DNA from: a virus
Virus record (IMG/VR): IMGVR_UViG_3300022413_000014
Location: 1 to 55,978 of that record
Direction: 5' to 3' (one strand)
DNA length: 55,978 nucleotides
Shown here: positions 7,010 to 14,725 of the stretch, one piece after another
Layout: each line of letters opens with the position of its first letter
Numbering within the stretch: position 1 is the stretch's first letter
Translations under genes and position numbers: made by a program
The notes under the pieces: generated by a model
Told to the model about the DNA's origin: nothing
Database searches by the model: none
What the model saw: only the letters and a program-made list of their open reading frames with translations

Positions 7010-7827
7010 CAATCGGCAGTGGCATGCAGGAAGCTGACGCCGGTCTCCTCGAAGATCTTCATAGCGATCTGCTTCATGAACACCTCGACCGCCGCATCGA
7101 GCTGGTCGATTTCATGGGTGAAGAGCACCTTGCCGTTGTCTTCGACGTGTGGCCGAAGGATCACCCTCAACCCAACATCATCACCTTGGTTCTCGTAGAT
7201 CGGCACACCGATCTCGAACGAGCCTGGAATCTCAAGATCACCGTCCTTGCCACCGTGCAGCGTGATGCTCTCGGCATAGGCATGGCTGCCGGCCCCGGTA
7301 TGCTCATCGATCTCCTCGGAAAACTCGACATTGGCCTTGCCACGGATCGAGCGAATAATGCCTAGCAGATCAGACGACTCCGGCGTCACCACATCTCTGC
7401 GGTGACGCTCGATAAACAGCGCGTAATTCCTTGCGTTCATGCCAACATTGGAAGCATTCACCCAGGTCATCAGTCGTTTCGACGGGGACGGGGAGAACTC
7501 ATAGCGGTGCCGTTGCCAGGATGGCGCTTTCGGCTGCCTGGCGTCGATCACGGCTGTGAATCGTGCAAAGCTCATATCACTGCTGACTTCACGCTGCTCG
7601 ATGAAGCCCCGTGTCGCCTCGGTCTGAAAAACCTTGACCATCTCGATAAAGGACGTCACGCGCTGGCACGAAACGGAGGCTTTATGCGCGCGCGGTGCGG
7701 GAAGCAAGTGCTCCAAGGTCTGCGTCTTGTAATGATCAGGCAAAATCAGGAACGGCATCCCGTCGAGCGTGCGCAGCTCCTGATCCACGGTCAGGGCCTC
7801 GTGCTGGGCTTCAGTTTCTGTTTTCAT
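7009..7827 (-). CDS. DUF2303 family protein (YfdQ-like)
   Basis: 272 residues, matching in length and pattern the DUF2303 family found beside phage recombination genes. Recognisable parts are the N-terminal LDGMPFLILPD, the central FTAVIDAR segment followed by a tryptophan-rich stretch, and the C-terminal QLDAAVEVFMKQIA helix. The biochemical function is unknown. The start has GAGAGC upstream. It is followed with a one-base overlap by RusA, so both probably serve recombination or replication. Confidence 0.75.
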   Translation of the reverse strand: MKTETEAQHEALTVDQELRTLDGMPFLILPDHYKTQTLEHLLPAPRAHKASVSCQRVTSFIEMVKVFQTEATRGFIEQREVSSDMSFARFTAVIDARQPKAPSWQRHRYEFSPSPSKRLMTWVNASNVGMNARNYALFIERHRRDVVTPESSDLLGIIRSIRGKANVEFSEEIDEHTGAGSHAYAESITLHGGKDGDLEIPGSFEIGVPIYENQGDDVGLRVILRPHVEDNGKVLFTHEIDQLDAAVEVFMKQIAMKIFEETGVSFLHATAD

Positions 7828-7863
7828 GATGATGCTCTCACGTTTCGGTTGAGTGGGCTTTGA

Positions 7864-8244
7864 TCAGTCGTCGTCGACTTCGCCGGTTTTAATGTCGAAG
7901 CTCCTGACATTACGCGCCGGGGGCGTGAACTTCACGACGTCATCCATGGTCATCTGCTGCGGGTCATCATTGCTGATGGTGCCATTAGTGGTCAGGAAGA
8001 ACGCGGTCGGTGATGGGGTCGCCGTCGGCAGCTTCGACGTGACTTCGCCGGTTAGGCTAAACTGGCCATTGCTTTCAGGCCGGATGTTGATAGTAAGCGT
8101 CATCTTGGCGGATTTTTGCAGGCTTTCGACCCTGCCGATTGCTTGCTGCAGCTGATCAGCGAAGCTGCTCAACAGCGTGCCGCGCTGCAGCGGCTTCACC
8201 ACATCGATGACATATTGCTCATGGGCTTGGAGGTCGTCGGTCAC
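7864..8244 (-). CDS. Hypothetical protein, 126 aa
   Basis: A 126-residue protein starting at GTG 8244, chosen because AAGGAAAAGG precedes it; the longer open frame upstream is a shadow of the HTH gene. It has a helical N-terminus, a strand-rich centre (MTLTINIRPES) and an acidic C-terminus (GEVDDD). It overlaps the HTH gene by 26 bases and precedes DUF2303. Function unknown. Confidence 0.65.
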   Translation of the reverse strand: MTDDLQAHEQYVIDVVKPLQRGTLLSSFADQLQQAIGRVESLQKSAKMTLTINIRPESNGQFSLTGEVTSKLPTATPSPTAFFLTTNGTISNDDPQQMTMDDVVKFTPPARNVRSFDIKTGEVDDD

Positions 8245-8617
8245 GAGTCCTTTTCCTTCCAGTTGAGGTTTTGCCGGCGGGTATTTTGCCGGCGGGCTTG
8301 CCCGTGCGTGGCCGCCTCTTGGCAGGGCCACGCTTGGGTTTCTCTTCCGCAGATGACTTGGCGACTGGACGTGCCATGGCGGCACGCCGTTTGATCACGA
8401 AGGCGGTTTCCCAGTCCATCAGCGTAACATAGGCGTCGGACATGACGTAGATGCGCTGAATGTTCTGGCAATCCGGGAAATGCGAGCCGTTGGCCCAGCG
8501 ATCAACGGTGCGCGTGACTACGTCCAGCTCGCGCGCGAGATCGGCACGCGACCAACCTTTGTCCGCCAGCCAGACGTCCATTTTGTGCGGGGTTTTGGTG
8601 ATGAGAGTTGTCGTCAT
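8219..8617 (-). CDS. HTH (XRE-like) transcriptional regulator, candidate repressor
   Basis: 132 residues. Residues about 15-65 form a helix-turn-helix of the Cro/CI/XRE type (WSRADLARELDVVTRTVDRW). The C-terminal third is a basic, proline-rich tail (KRGPAKRRPRTGKPAGK) with no dimerisation or protease domain. The leftward promoter 8624-8651 has its -10 so close that an mRNA starting near 8617 would begin at this ATG, so translation may be leaderless. Two copies of the genome-wide operator lie in the divergent region, making this the leading candidate for the protein that binds them; that is inferred. Confidence 0.8.
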   Translation of the reverse strand: MTTTLITKTPHKMDVWLADKGWSRADLARELDVVTRTVDRWANGSHFPDCQNIQRIYVMSDAYVTLMDWETAFVIKRRAAMARPVAKSSAEEKPKRGPAKRRPRTGKPAGKIPAGKTSTGRKRTRDRRPPSP

Positions 8618-8623
8618 ATAGCG

Positions 8624-8651
8624 TTTGTACATTACGGGACAAGCTTGTCAA
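8624..8651 (-). promoter_or_regulatory. Leftward repressor promoter with operator
   Basis: TTGACA (8651-8646), 16-bp spacer, TACAAA (8629-8624) reading leftward. The palindrome GGACAAGCTTGTCA (8637-8650) contains the -35 box. The predicted transcript start is at or next to the ATG at 8617. Confidence 0.6.
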
Positions 8652-8677
8652 GTTGTTGCTTTCTTGGGTGTTGATTG

Positions 8678-8705
8678 TTGACAAGGTTGTCAAGGGTAGT
8701 ATGAT
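8678..8705 (+). promoter_or_regulatory. Rightward promoter with operator
   Basis: TTGACA (8678-8683), 16-bp spacer, TATGAT (8700-8705). The palindrome TGACAAGGTTGTCA (8679-8692) overlaps the -35 box and spacer. This is a strong-looking sigma-70 promoter for the rightward recombination operon; the ribosome binding site GGAAGGA of gene 8726 follows directly. Confidence 0.75.
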
Positions 8706-8725
8706 GCCCATGGAAGGAGATCACC

Positions 8726-8959
8726 ATGAAGACCATGCATATCGGTGCGTTGACCTTGACGCAGGCTGAGAGCGGTAGCGGCGTTTACCTGGCCACCAAC
8801 GGGGCCGGTGAGCGCGTGGGCTCGCTGTGGCGTGACGATTACGGCTCGTGGGCGGCTTGCCGCCATCTGGCCGAGAACGTCACCGAGCAGCTAGGATCTG
8901 GCTCCACCAAACTTGAAAAGAGCGCTCGGTTTTTCTTCCGTGCGCATATCGGAGATTAA
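8726..8959 (+). CDS. Hypothetical protein, 77 aa
   Basis: The first gene after the rightward promoter: 77 residues with AAGGAG six bases before the ATG. The sequence is a mix of short strands and one helix (SWAACRHLAENVTEQL) and matches no family I know. First genes of such operons are often regulators or anti-host factors, but nothing in the sequence shows this. Confidence 0.65.
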   Translation: MKTMHIGALTLTQAESGSGVYLATNGAGERVGSLWRDDYGSWAACRHLAENVTEQLGSGSTKLEKSARFFFRAHIGD

Positions 8960-8960
8960 G

Positions 8961-9404
8961 ATGACCCTGCCCGCCCTGTCGGTCTCCTGTGATTGCTGCC
9001 ACCGAACCGGGGCGCATCTGACCATCGACTGCCTGCTGAGCGGTGATCCCATCAGTCAGTGCTGGGAATGCTTTGATCATCGTGCCGTGCCGATTAGCCA
9101 TGTATTCGCCACCGCCAAGGCCATGGGCTGGGAGAACGTCCCCCTGGTGATCAGGCGCTCTGTGCGCGTCTACAGCTTCGAGCGCTACATGCCGGTATCG
9201 GTATGGATCAAGACCATCAAGCAGATCAGGAAGGCCAAGGCCAAGGCGAGGGAGCGGCAGGAGAAGCGCCAGCGCGATTGGGCTGATCCCCTGGTGGACG
9301 AGATGCGCGGCGCTTGGAGGCGGTCATCAGCCACGCGCATTCATGTTAAAATGCCCACGGAACAACGTGGATTTTTCAACCGGCTTTTGAGGAGGAGCGG
9401 ATGA
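8961..9404 (+). CDS. Cysteine-rich, basic hypothetical protein
   Basis: 147 residues from ATG 8961, just after the upstream stop, with GGAGA in front. The N-terminus has a possible zinc-binding set (SCDCCHRTG about residues 9-17 and CWECFDH about residues 35-41). The middle is a lysine/arginine-rich helix (KAKAKARERQEKRQRD) likely to touch nucleic acid. The family was not identified. It overlaps the next gene by four bases. Confidence 0.65.
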   Translation: MTLPALSVSCDCCHRTGAHLTIDCLLSGDPISQCWECFDHRAVPISHVFATAKAMGWENVPLVIRRSVRVYSFERYMPVSVWIKTIKQIRKAKAKARERQEKRQRDWADPLVDEMRGAWRRSSATRIHVKMPTEQRGFFNRLLRRSG

Positions 9405-9622
9405 GCGAAGTAAGACGCCGTGACGTCACCAGGATCGCGCTAAAGCACACCGTGGCGCTGGATCGCATGCGCAAGGAGATCGCCACAATGATCGAGGAGA
9501 TGGACGCACTCCTGGAAAACCGTGAGGACCTGGGCCTGGACAAGGTCCTGGTCGAACGCTTCACCAACACGCGCGGCCATTACGGCAATATCAGACGAAA
9601 CCTAACGGCCTCGATGACCTAG
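9401..9622 (+). CDS. Small helical hypothetical protein, 73 aa
   Basis: 73 residues, nearly all predicted helix or coiled coil, with alternating basic and acidic residues. A clear GAGGAGGAG element precedes the ATG, which overlaps the previous gene. It comes just before the exonuclease gene, so it may be an accessory recombination protein; unproven. Confidence 0.65.
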   Translation: MSEVRRRDVTRIALKHTVALDRMRKEIATMIEEMDALLENREDLGLDKVLVERFTNTRGHYGNIRRNLTASMT

Positions 9623-9647
9623 GCCATAATCCTGGAAGGATAAAACC

Positions 9648-10706
9648 ATGAGCAACTACGCTTTGCCACTCGGACTGGTGCGCTACGGCAAGAACACCTT
9701 CGAAAAGCTGCACGCGCCCGGTTCCGAATGCATCACCGCATCGTCCATCCCGGACCTGTTCGGCATCGGCAAGAACGGCAAGCTGGCGCTGGCGGCGCAT
9801 ATCAAGGGCCTCGCCGACATGAGCCCCAAGAACAACAACATGCTGCGCCGTGGCCATCGCCTGCAGCCAATCGCGGCCCAGATGTACCACGAGGAAACCG
9901 GGCGGGTGGTCAAGAACATCCACGCGCGGGTCAAGCATGATGCACTGGCGTTCTACGCCAGCCCCGACATGCTGGAGCTTGAAGAAGGAGGGTTTTCCTT
10001 CCCGGTCGCGGGGACGGCCGGCGGCAGGACCCAGACCTGGCGACCGGGCGAAATCAAAGTGGTTGCCGAACCCATCTTCAACGCAACGTGGGAAAATGGC
10101 CCACCTCAGCGCGTCCTGATCCAGCACCAAGCGCAACTGATGCTCACGGGTGCGCCTGTCGGCCCGGTGGTCGCCCTGGTGGTCGGCGAGTTCGACATGT
10201 ACGTCAAGCATTGGGACATCGAGGCACACGCCCCCACGCAGCAGGTGATCGAGAAGGAGGTGGCGGGCTTTCTCGCGATGCTGAAGCGGAACGAGCTGCC
10301 CGCGCCCGATCTTGCCAATGAAGGCGATCAGAATGCGCTGATCAAACTGGCGCGCGCCGAACTGGATGATGTCATCACCCTGCCTGATGAAATGCGCGAC
10401 TGGATAAGCCTTTACCAGGACCACGGCGCTGAGATCTCCAGGCTGAAAAAGGAACGCAACGAAGCCAAGGCGCGCATGATCCACGCCCTTCAAGGCCACA
10501 AAGGGGGGCTGATCCACGCCGATCCTGACGACGCGGAGTCCAAGGACCAGATCGTGCAGATCAAGCGTATCGACGTGGCCGAGCGCTTTCAGGCGGCACA
10601 CACGCAAACCCGCATCTACATCAAGGACCAGGCCAAGCTGGAAAAGCGTGCCCAGGCGACCCTGGAAGAGATCCAGATCGCAAACCCCGTGCAGGCCGTG
10701 GGCTAG
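9648..10706 (+). CDS. YqaJ-type viral recombinase (exonuclease)
   Basis: 352 residues. The N-terminal 200 residues match the YqaJ/lambda-exonuclease-like nuclease fold: ITASSIPDLFGIG, then RRGHRLQPIAAQMYHEETG, the ASPDM acidic residue, the catalytic GEIKV (E-x-K) and the QRVLIQHQAQLMLTG helix. The C-terminal 150 residues are helical and charged. It would resect double-stranded DNA 5' to 3' to give single strands for the RecT-like protein at 11168, forming a two-part recombination system. ATG 9648 follows GGAAGGA. Confidence 0.85.
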   Translation: MSNYALPLGLVRYGKNTFEKLHAPGSECITASSIPDLFGIGKNGKLALAAHIKGLADMSPKNNNMLRRGHRLQPIAAQMYHEETGRVVKNIHARVKHDALAFYASPDMLELEEGGFSFPVAGTAGGRTQTWRPGEIKVVAEPIFNATWENGPPQRVLIQHQAQLMLTGAPVGPVVALVVGEFDMYVKHWDIEAHAPTQQVIEKEVAGFLAMLKRNELPAPDLANEGDQNALIKLARAELDDVITLPDEMRDWISLYQDHGAEISRLKKERNEAKARMIHALQGHKGGLIHADPDDAESKDQIVQIKRIDVAERFQAAHTQTRIYIKDQAKLEKRAQATLEEIQIANPVQAVG

Positions 10707-10708
10707 CC

Positions 10709-11089
10709 ATGGCACGCGTCAAGAAGTTCGAGCAGGGCGAGCCGTTCGAATCGCTCGACGAGTTCGCCGACTGGTGCCGCAAAGGCAACTATGTCTGGGT
10801 GCGCGGCAAGCCTACACACGGCGCGTGGTGCATGTCCTGGCAGTTCCACATGGTGCGCTCGCTGCTGCCTAAGCTGCGCAAAGCCGCCGTGCGCCAGGAA
10901 TGGATCGAGGCAGAAAAGGAAGGAAGGATTACCGACGATGGATCAAGAGCAGGCAAAGCAACTCGCGGAGATTCACGCAACCGTCATTCGTGGTATGCCC
11001 TCGGACGTGAGGCTAAGAGCGGCCGCGCAGGAAGTGGTGGCAGCGTTTTATGGCCTGGACAACGACGAGCGGGTCAAGAACGCGATTGA
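10709..11089 (+). CDS. Hypothetical protein with long 3' overlap
   Basis: 126 residues. The first 75 look like a real protein (Trp-rich, with GNYVWVRGKPTHGAWCMSW and a helical charged region). The last 50 or so are Arg/Gly/Ser-rich and run in the shadow of the 10938-11126 gene, as if an earlier stop codon had been lost. It lies between exonuclease and annealing protein. Function unknown. Confidence 0.55.
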   Translation: MARVKKFEQGEPFESLDEFADWCRKGNYVWVRGKPTHGAWCMSWQFHMVRSLLPKLRKAAVRQEWIEAEKEGRITDDGSRAGKATRGDSRNRHSWYALGREAKSGRAGSGGSVLWPGQRRAGQERD

Positions 11090-11126
11090 AGATCTAGCAT
11101 CGGCCCTTGAAGAGAACCAGGGCTGA
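10938..11126 (+). CDS. Small helical protein, 62 aa
   Basis: 62 residues from ATG 10938, which has AGGAAGGA upstream. It is all helical and acidic, ending EDLASALEENQG. The amino-acid make-up is more natural than the overlapping tail of the previous gene, so this frame is probably the one under selection. It lies directly before the RecT promoter. Confidence 0.6.
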   Translation: MDQEQAKQLAEIHATVIRGMPSDVRLRAAAQEVVAAFYGLDNDERVKNAIEDLASALEENQG

Positions 11127-11153
11127 CGTATGATGCCCATGACAAACATGTCA
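11107..11153 (+). promoter_or_regulatory. RecT promoter with downstream operator
   Basis: TTGAAG (11107-11112), 16-bp spacer, TATGAT (11129-11134). The palindrome TGACAAACATGTCA (11140-11153) sits just downstream, over the likely transcript start and up to the AGGAGAG ribosome binding site. The stretch TATGATGCCCATG is shared with the promoter at 8700. Confidence 0.6.
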
Positions 11154-11167
11154 GGAGAGCACAGACC

Positions 11168-12202
11168 ATGAATGCAAAAACCGCCGTCGCACAGGAACAG
11201 GGCAACATCGTGCCGCTGGGCGAGATCTCCAGCAACGAGATTGCCCTCAAGCCTGAAGACCGGAAATCCTATGGCGATCTCACCAAGCTGGCGATTGCTG
11301 TCTCGCAGACGGAAATGATCCCCACGGCTTACCAGGGTGAACCGCAGAAGACCGCCGTTGCCATGATGTATGCGCAGGAGGCTGGCGTGAATCCGCTGAC
11401 CGGGCTCAGCTTCATCGCGGTGATCAATGGCAAGCCCGGATGGTACGCCGAAGGCATCCCCGGCGTGGCCAAGATGAAAGGCCTGATCACGGGCTATAAG
11501 GAGTGGTTCACCGGCAAACCCTACGACGACGACTACACGGCCCATTGCAAGGTGTTGACCCCATCAGGGATGGAATACGAGAATCATTTCAGCGTCGCCG
11601 ACGCCAGACGCGCCAACCTTTGGGATAGGAACGTCTGGAAGCCGTATCCACGGCGCATGATGCAATGGCGGGCACGATCCTGGGCGGTGCGCGATGCGGC
11701 CCCCGAGGCGTTCATGGGTCCGACCGCTGAAGAGCTTCGTGACGCGTTCTTTGCCAATATCGGGCCGGATAACGCCAAGCTGATTCCCGGCGACCCCAAG
11801 TCCACGCTCGACGCCTTTGTTCGGGAACACGGCGGCGGCGATCAGGGGGAGGACGGCGAGAAGCCCGAACCGAATGAAGACAGCGCGGTGATCATCGACG
11901 CCGAAACCAAAGGCGCGACCGAGTCCAGCGCTGACGATCAGCCTCCTGACGTGAAGCCGCCCAAGAAGCAGCAGGCCGAGCGACCCAAGGTGTGGCTTAG
12001 CAGGGATCAGCCGGCCTACACGGTTGACGCGGGCAAGCTGGGGACGGTGTTGCTGACCGCAATCAACAAGGCCATGGACCCCAAGCAAGTCGAAGAGCTG
12101 ATGGCCTATAATAGCGGCGTGATCTCGGCGGTGCTGGACACCAAGGCCCAAGACGTGGTCAACGACGCCGGGGTTGCCAAGCTGCAGTCGTTCAAGCCAT
12201 AG
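11168..12202 (+). CDS. recT: RecT-family single-strand annealing protein
   Basis: 344 residues. The core (about 40-190) follows the RecT pattern: MIPTAYQGEPQKTAVAMMYAQE, then GLSFIAVINGKPGWYAEG and the conserved YPRRMMQWRARSWAVRDAAPE. A long acidic, low-complexity linker follows, then a helical C-terminus. It would coat and anneal single strands made by the YqaJ-type nuclease. AGGAGAG precedes the ATG. Its own promoter and operator suggest it can be expressed separately from the rest of the rightward operon. Confidence 0.85.
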   Translation: MNAKTAVAQEQGNIVPLGEISSNEIALKPEDRKSYGDLTKLAIAVSQTEMIPTAYQGEPQKTAVAMMYAQEAGVNPLTGLSFIAVINGKPGWYAEGIPGVAKMKGLITGYKEWFTGKPYDDDYTAHCKVLTPSGMEYENHFSVADARRANLWDRNVWKPYPRRMMQWRARSWAVRDAAPEAFMGPTAEELRDAFFANIGPDNAKLIPGDPKSTLDAFVREHGGGDQGEDGEKPEPNEDSAVIIDAETKGATESSADDQPPDVKPPKKQQAERPKVWLSRDQPAYTVDAGKLGTVLLTAINKAMDPKQVEELMAYNSGVISAVLDTKAQDVVNDAGVAKLQSFKP

Positions 12203-12242
12203 ACGTGACCGGGCTGTGTTGTCGTGTCATCATGCCGACGTC

Positions 12243-12470
12243 ATGGCACCACAGCCTACGACCTATTACGTGGTCACGCCCAAGACCGCCATCGTCTGGA
12301 GCGCCTGTCTCGCCTTCAGCGCGCTGATCTGGGCAGGCCTCTATTACCTCTTGGAGATGTTCGCGCCGTCCTTCGCCGTGGCGTTTGCGGTGATCGCCTG
12401 GGTCTGTCTGGCGGTCGCGGTGGTCATGGCCATAGTGTGGGCGGCGCTCCTGCTGCAGCGTCTTCGCTAA
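12243..12470 (+). CDS. Two-pass membrane protein, 75 aa
   Basis: 75 residues with two hydrophobic helices (about 14-37 and 42-70) joined by a short turn, and a basic C-terminal end. ATG 12243 was chosen because the upstream part of the open frame is Arg/Cys-rich and shadow-like; its ribosome binding site is weak. The end overlaps the convergent gene at 12467 by four bases. A holin-like or anti-host role is possible but not shown. Confidence 0.55.
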   Translation: MAPQPTTYYVVTPKTAIVWSACLAFSALIWAGLYYLLEMFAPSFAVAFAVIAWVCLAVAVVMAIVWAALLLQRLR

Positions 12471-13321
12471 AGCGTCTTCAGCCAGGCCTCGGTGACATCC
12501 CACCAATCGCCGAGATCATTCCAGTCGGTCTTGTCGGACGTCCGATCATCCCAGATGACGACGCCATCGGCATATTGGCGGCAGGTGTCCAGCTGTAGCT
12601 GCCAATAGTCGCCGGGGATCTCGCCAGCATTGCCGGGGTGATAGCGCGGCCATAGAACTGCATAGACCTTCTTGCCGTCCCCGATACGCCGGGCCTCCTC
12701 GATATTGGCGCGCGCATAGGTCACCCAGCCCTGGCGCGGGAATTTGTTCAGGTCGTTCTTGTCGTAAAACGTGTAGAGCGATGGCATCAGCCGGTCGACA
12801 TGGGCCACGATCGGTGCAACCTCGTTGTTCCACTTCTGCCAGGTCTTGTAATCCTGGCTGTTGGGATTGCTGACCGCGTCCCAATAGTTCCTGACCGGCA
12901 GGATCGAATACAGGCCGGTGAGATAGCCATTGCCGAGATTGGCCTGATAGACCTGCATCGCCTCGATATAGCGATCGACGTTCTCAGGGGTGACGCGCCA
13001 GGTATGCTTGTCCGCCCAACGCTCGATATCAACAACCGAGTCCCGAGGCGCTTGCTGGGCGGCGGCAGCGACCTTGCTCAGGTTCACGTCCATGGTGGTC
13101 CGGTTGTCGAACAGCGCACCCTCATACCAGATCTTCAAGGGCTTCATGCCGAGCGCCGCCAGGTCAGGCATATTGCGGTGGTCGATGATCTCGAACACCT
13201 CGAAATCACCATCAGGCGGCGGCGGAGGTGGCTTTTCCTCCATCCCCTTGTCGATGGTGTCGACCAGGGCAAGGATGCCGTCCCTGACCAGGGACCAAGG
13301 CGCGTAGTCATCGATGGGCAT
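12467..13321 (-). CDS. TIM-barrel glycosidase-like protein
   Basis: 284 residues. After a proline-rich stretch (about 30-38), the chain resembles TIM-barrel glycoside hydrolases of the hyaluronidase kind: VDRLMPSLYTFYD, a helix rich in Glu/Arg, KVYAVLWPRYHP, and the late QYADGVVIWDDR strand, ending with WWDVTEAW. The N-terminal KIWYEG segment would be an early strand. Catalytic residues cannot be named with certainty. There is no signal peptide, so a virion or lysis role is only a guess. It is leftward and convergent with the recombination operon. Confidence 0.45.
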   Translation of the reverse strand: MPIDDYAPWSLVRDGILALVDTIDKGMEEKPPPPPPDGDFEVFEIIDHRNMPDLAALGMKPLKIWYEGALFDNRTTMDVNLSKVAAAAQQAPRDSVVDIERWADKHTWRVTPENVDRYIEAMQVYQANLGNGYLTGLYSILPVRNYWDAVSNPNSQDYKTWQKWNNEVAPIVAHVDRLMPSLYTFYDKNDLNKFPRQGWVTYARANIEEARRIGDGKKVYAVLWPRYHPGNAGEIPGDYWQLQLDTCRQYADGVVIWDDRTSDKTDWNDLGDWWDVTEAWLKTL

Positions 13322-13417
13322 GGGCCTCTCCAGCGCTAAACCGCAGAAGATCCTAAGCCCCGGATGTGATCAGCCGTATTCGCGACGCCATCCGCTATTA
13401 AGCGTCGATGATGCCCG

Positions 13418-13446
13418 TTGACCGGGCGCTGGCTCTGATGTGAAAT
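13418..13446 (+). promoter_or_regulatory. Putative promoter of the HNH gene
   Basis: TTGACC (13418-13423), 17-bp spacer, TGAAAT (13441-13446). It lies about 35 bases before the ATG of the rightward HNH gene, inside a 160-bp gap (13322-13482) that otherwise shows nothing clear. Confidence 0.4.
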
Positions 13447-13482
13447 GTGCCCGGCCACCCACGCTAATGAAGGACCGAGCAC

Positions 13483-14241
13483 ATGACGACGTTATGCCAA
13501 GTTGACGGCTGCGACAAGACCGCTTGCAAAAAGGGGATGTGTGATCGGAATTACCGGCAAGCGCGCCGCGCCGAAACCCTCACGCCATGCAAGATCGACG
13601 ACTGCCAGACCAATGCCTATCGCAAAGGCCTTTGCCCAAAGCACTACAAGGCATCGCGAACCGATCTAGCGCCGTGTAGCGTTGAGGGATGCGATAGCAA
13701 GGTCATCGCACGCGGATACTGCACCAATCACTACCACCGCTTCATGAAATACGGCGACCCGCTCGCCGGCCAAGCACCGCCCAATGCCGGCCTTGATCTG
13801 ATCAAGGCTACGGTGGCCAATCCCCCTGACGAATGCGTCTTCTGGCCATATGGCAAGACGGAAGCAGGCTACGGCACGCTGATCTACCAAGGTCATAGGA
13901 TCACCGTCCCGCGTCTCACCCTCACGCTTTACGAAGGCCTAGATGAGCCGCCGGGTCCTGGCATCGTCACCCGGCATAAATGCGGCAACGGCCTGCAAGG
14001 CTGCTTCGGACCGAAATGTCTGGAGTGGGGGACGCCTGCTGATAACATCCAAGACACGGTCGATATGGATCGCGTGCCGAAAGGCGAAGATCATTGCCAT
14101 GCGAAGCTGACGGAAAAGGCCGTTCAGCATATCCGCGAGTCGGAACTGCACAACGAGACGCTAGCGGCGATGCATGGCGTTAGCCGCTTCACTATTCATG
14201 CTGTGAAAACGCGAAAGAATTGGGCATGGCTAGATGACTGA
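13483..14241 (+). CDS. Free-standing HNH homing endonuclease-like protein
   Basis: 252 residues. Three tandem zinc-knuckle repeats of about 30 residues open the protein (CQVDGCDKTACKKGMC, CKIDDCQTNAYRKGLC, CSVEGCDSKVIARGYC, each followed by a Tyr-containing tail). An HNH core lies at about 165-195 (TRHKCGNGLQGCFGPKCLEWG, then PADNIQD), and the C-terminus is a helix-turn-helix (NETLAAMHGVSRFTIHAVK). This is typical of homing endonuclease genes inserted between phage genes. It is rightward in a leftward region, with its own promoter and terminator. AGGACCGAG precedes the ATG. Confidence 0.85.
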   Translation: MTTLCQVDGCDKTACKKGMCDRNYRQARRAETLTPCKIDDCQTNAYRKGLCPKHYKASRTDLAPCSVEGCDSKVIARGYCTNHYHRFMKYGDPLAGQAPPNAGLDLIKATVANPPDECVFWPYGKTEAGYGTLIYQGHRITVPRLTLTLYEGLDEPPGPGIVTRHKCGNGLQGCFGPKCLEWGTPADNIQDTVDMDRVPKGEDHCHAKLTEKAVQHIRESELHNETLAAMHGVSRFTIHAVKTRKNWAWLDD

Positions 14242-14246
14242 ACTAG

Positions 14247-14289
14247 AGCGCCTGGAATGTAACAGAGCTACATTGACATCCCAGGCGCT
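14247..14289. terminator. Hairpin terminator between convergent genes
   Basis: AGCGCCTGG (14247-14255) pairs with CCAGGCGCT (14281-14289), with ATGT/ACAT pairing further in. It ends in TTTATG on the plus strand. It sits between the stops of the HNH gene and the leftward 14306 gene and could stop both. Confidence 0.6.
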
Positions 14290-14305
14290 TTATGTTCATG
14301 TTCAT

Positions 14306-14725
14306 TTAGGACTGCGGCAGTGTCAAAGTCAAAGAGGTAAGACGTACTTCCTGTGCGGCAGTAATAGATAAGTTGTCGATCTCGAAATCTCCTCCGCCAG
14401 AAGTAATAGTGACGTCGCCCGTCCATTTGACCACGGCATCGCCGAGCACCGCGCCATAGCCGGCCGTGCCGGTATTGTCCGCCGAGGCGTCGGTGAGCGG
14501 TACGCCGAGAAGGGTGGCGACAGCACCCGAACCGGATGCGGCGGCAGCACCGAAGGCCGGGTCCTGCAGGGTGAAGGTGGCGAGCACCGTGCCGGTGAGC
14601 GCGCCATTGACTGCCGGCTGCGTGCCGGTGCGGATTTCAATGGTAGCGGCGGCACCGATGTCGACATCGTCGACGATACCATCGCAGCCGGCTTCGACCG
14701 TGGCGTCATAGATCCTGAGAGTCAT
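14306..14725 (-). CDS. Strand-rich structural-type protein, 139 aa
   Basis: 139 residues, poor in Lys and Arg, rich in Thr, Ala, Gly and Val in short strand-like runs, as in phage decoration or fibre-associated proteins. No family is recognised. It is the last gene of the leftward virion run, starting with a four-base overlap from the repeat-fibre gene, so it may cap or bind that fibre. Its make-up resembles the 36563-37066 head-region protein. Confidence 0.6.
   Translation of the reverse strand: MTLRIYDATVEAGCDGIVDDVDIGAAATIEIRTGTQPAVNGALTGTVLATFTLQDPAFGAAAASGSGAVATLLGVPLTDASADNTGTAGYGAVLGDAVVKWTGDVTITSGGGDFEIDNLSITAAQEVRLTSLTLTLPQS

Noticed and set aside
9591-10715. A 374-residue leftward frame opposite the YqaJ-type gene
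   Set aside because: The forward strand has a clear nuclease family match and ribosome binding site; the reverse is rich in His, Asp, Val and Leu in a pattern typical of antisense frames.
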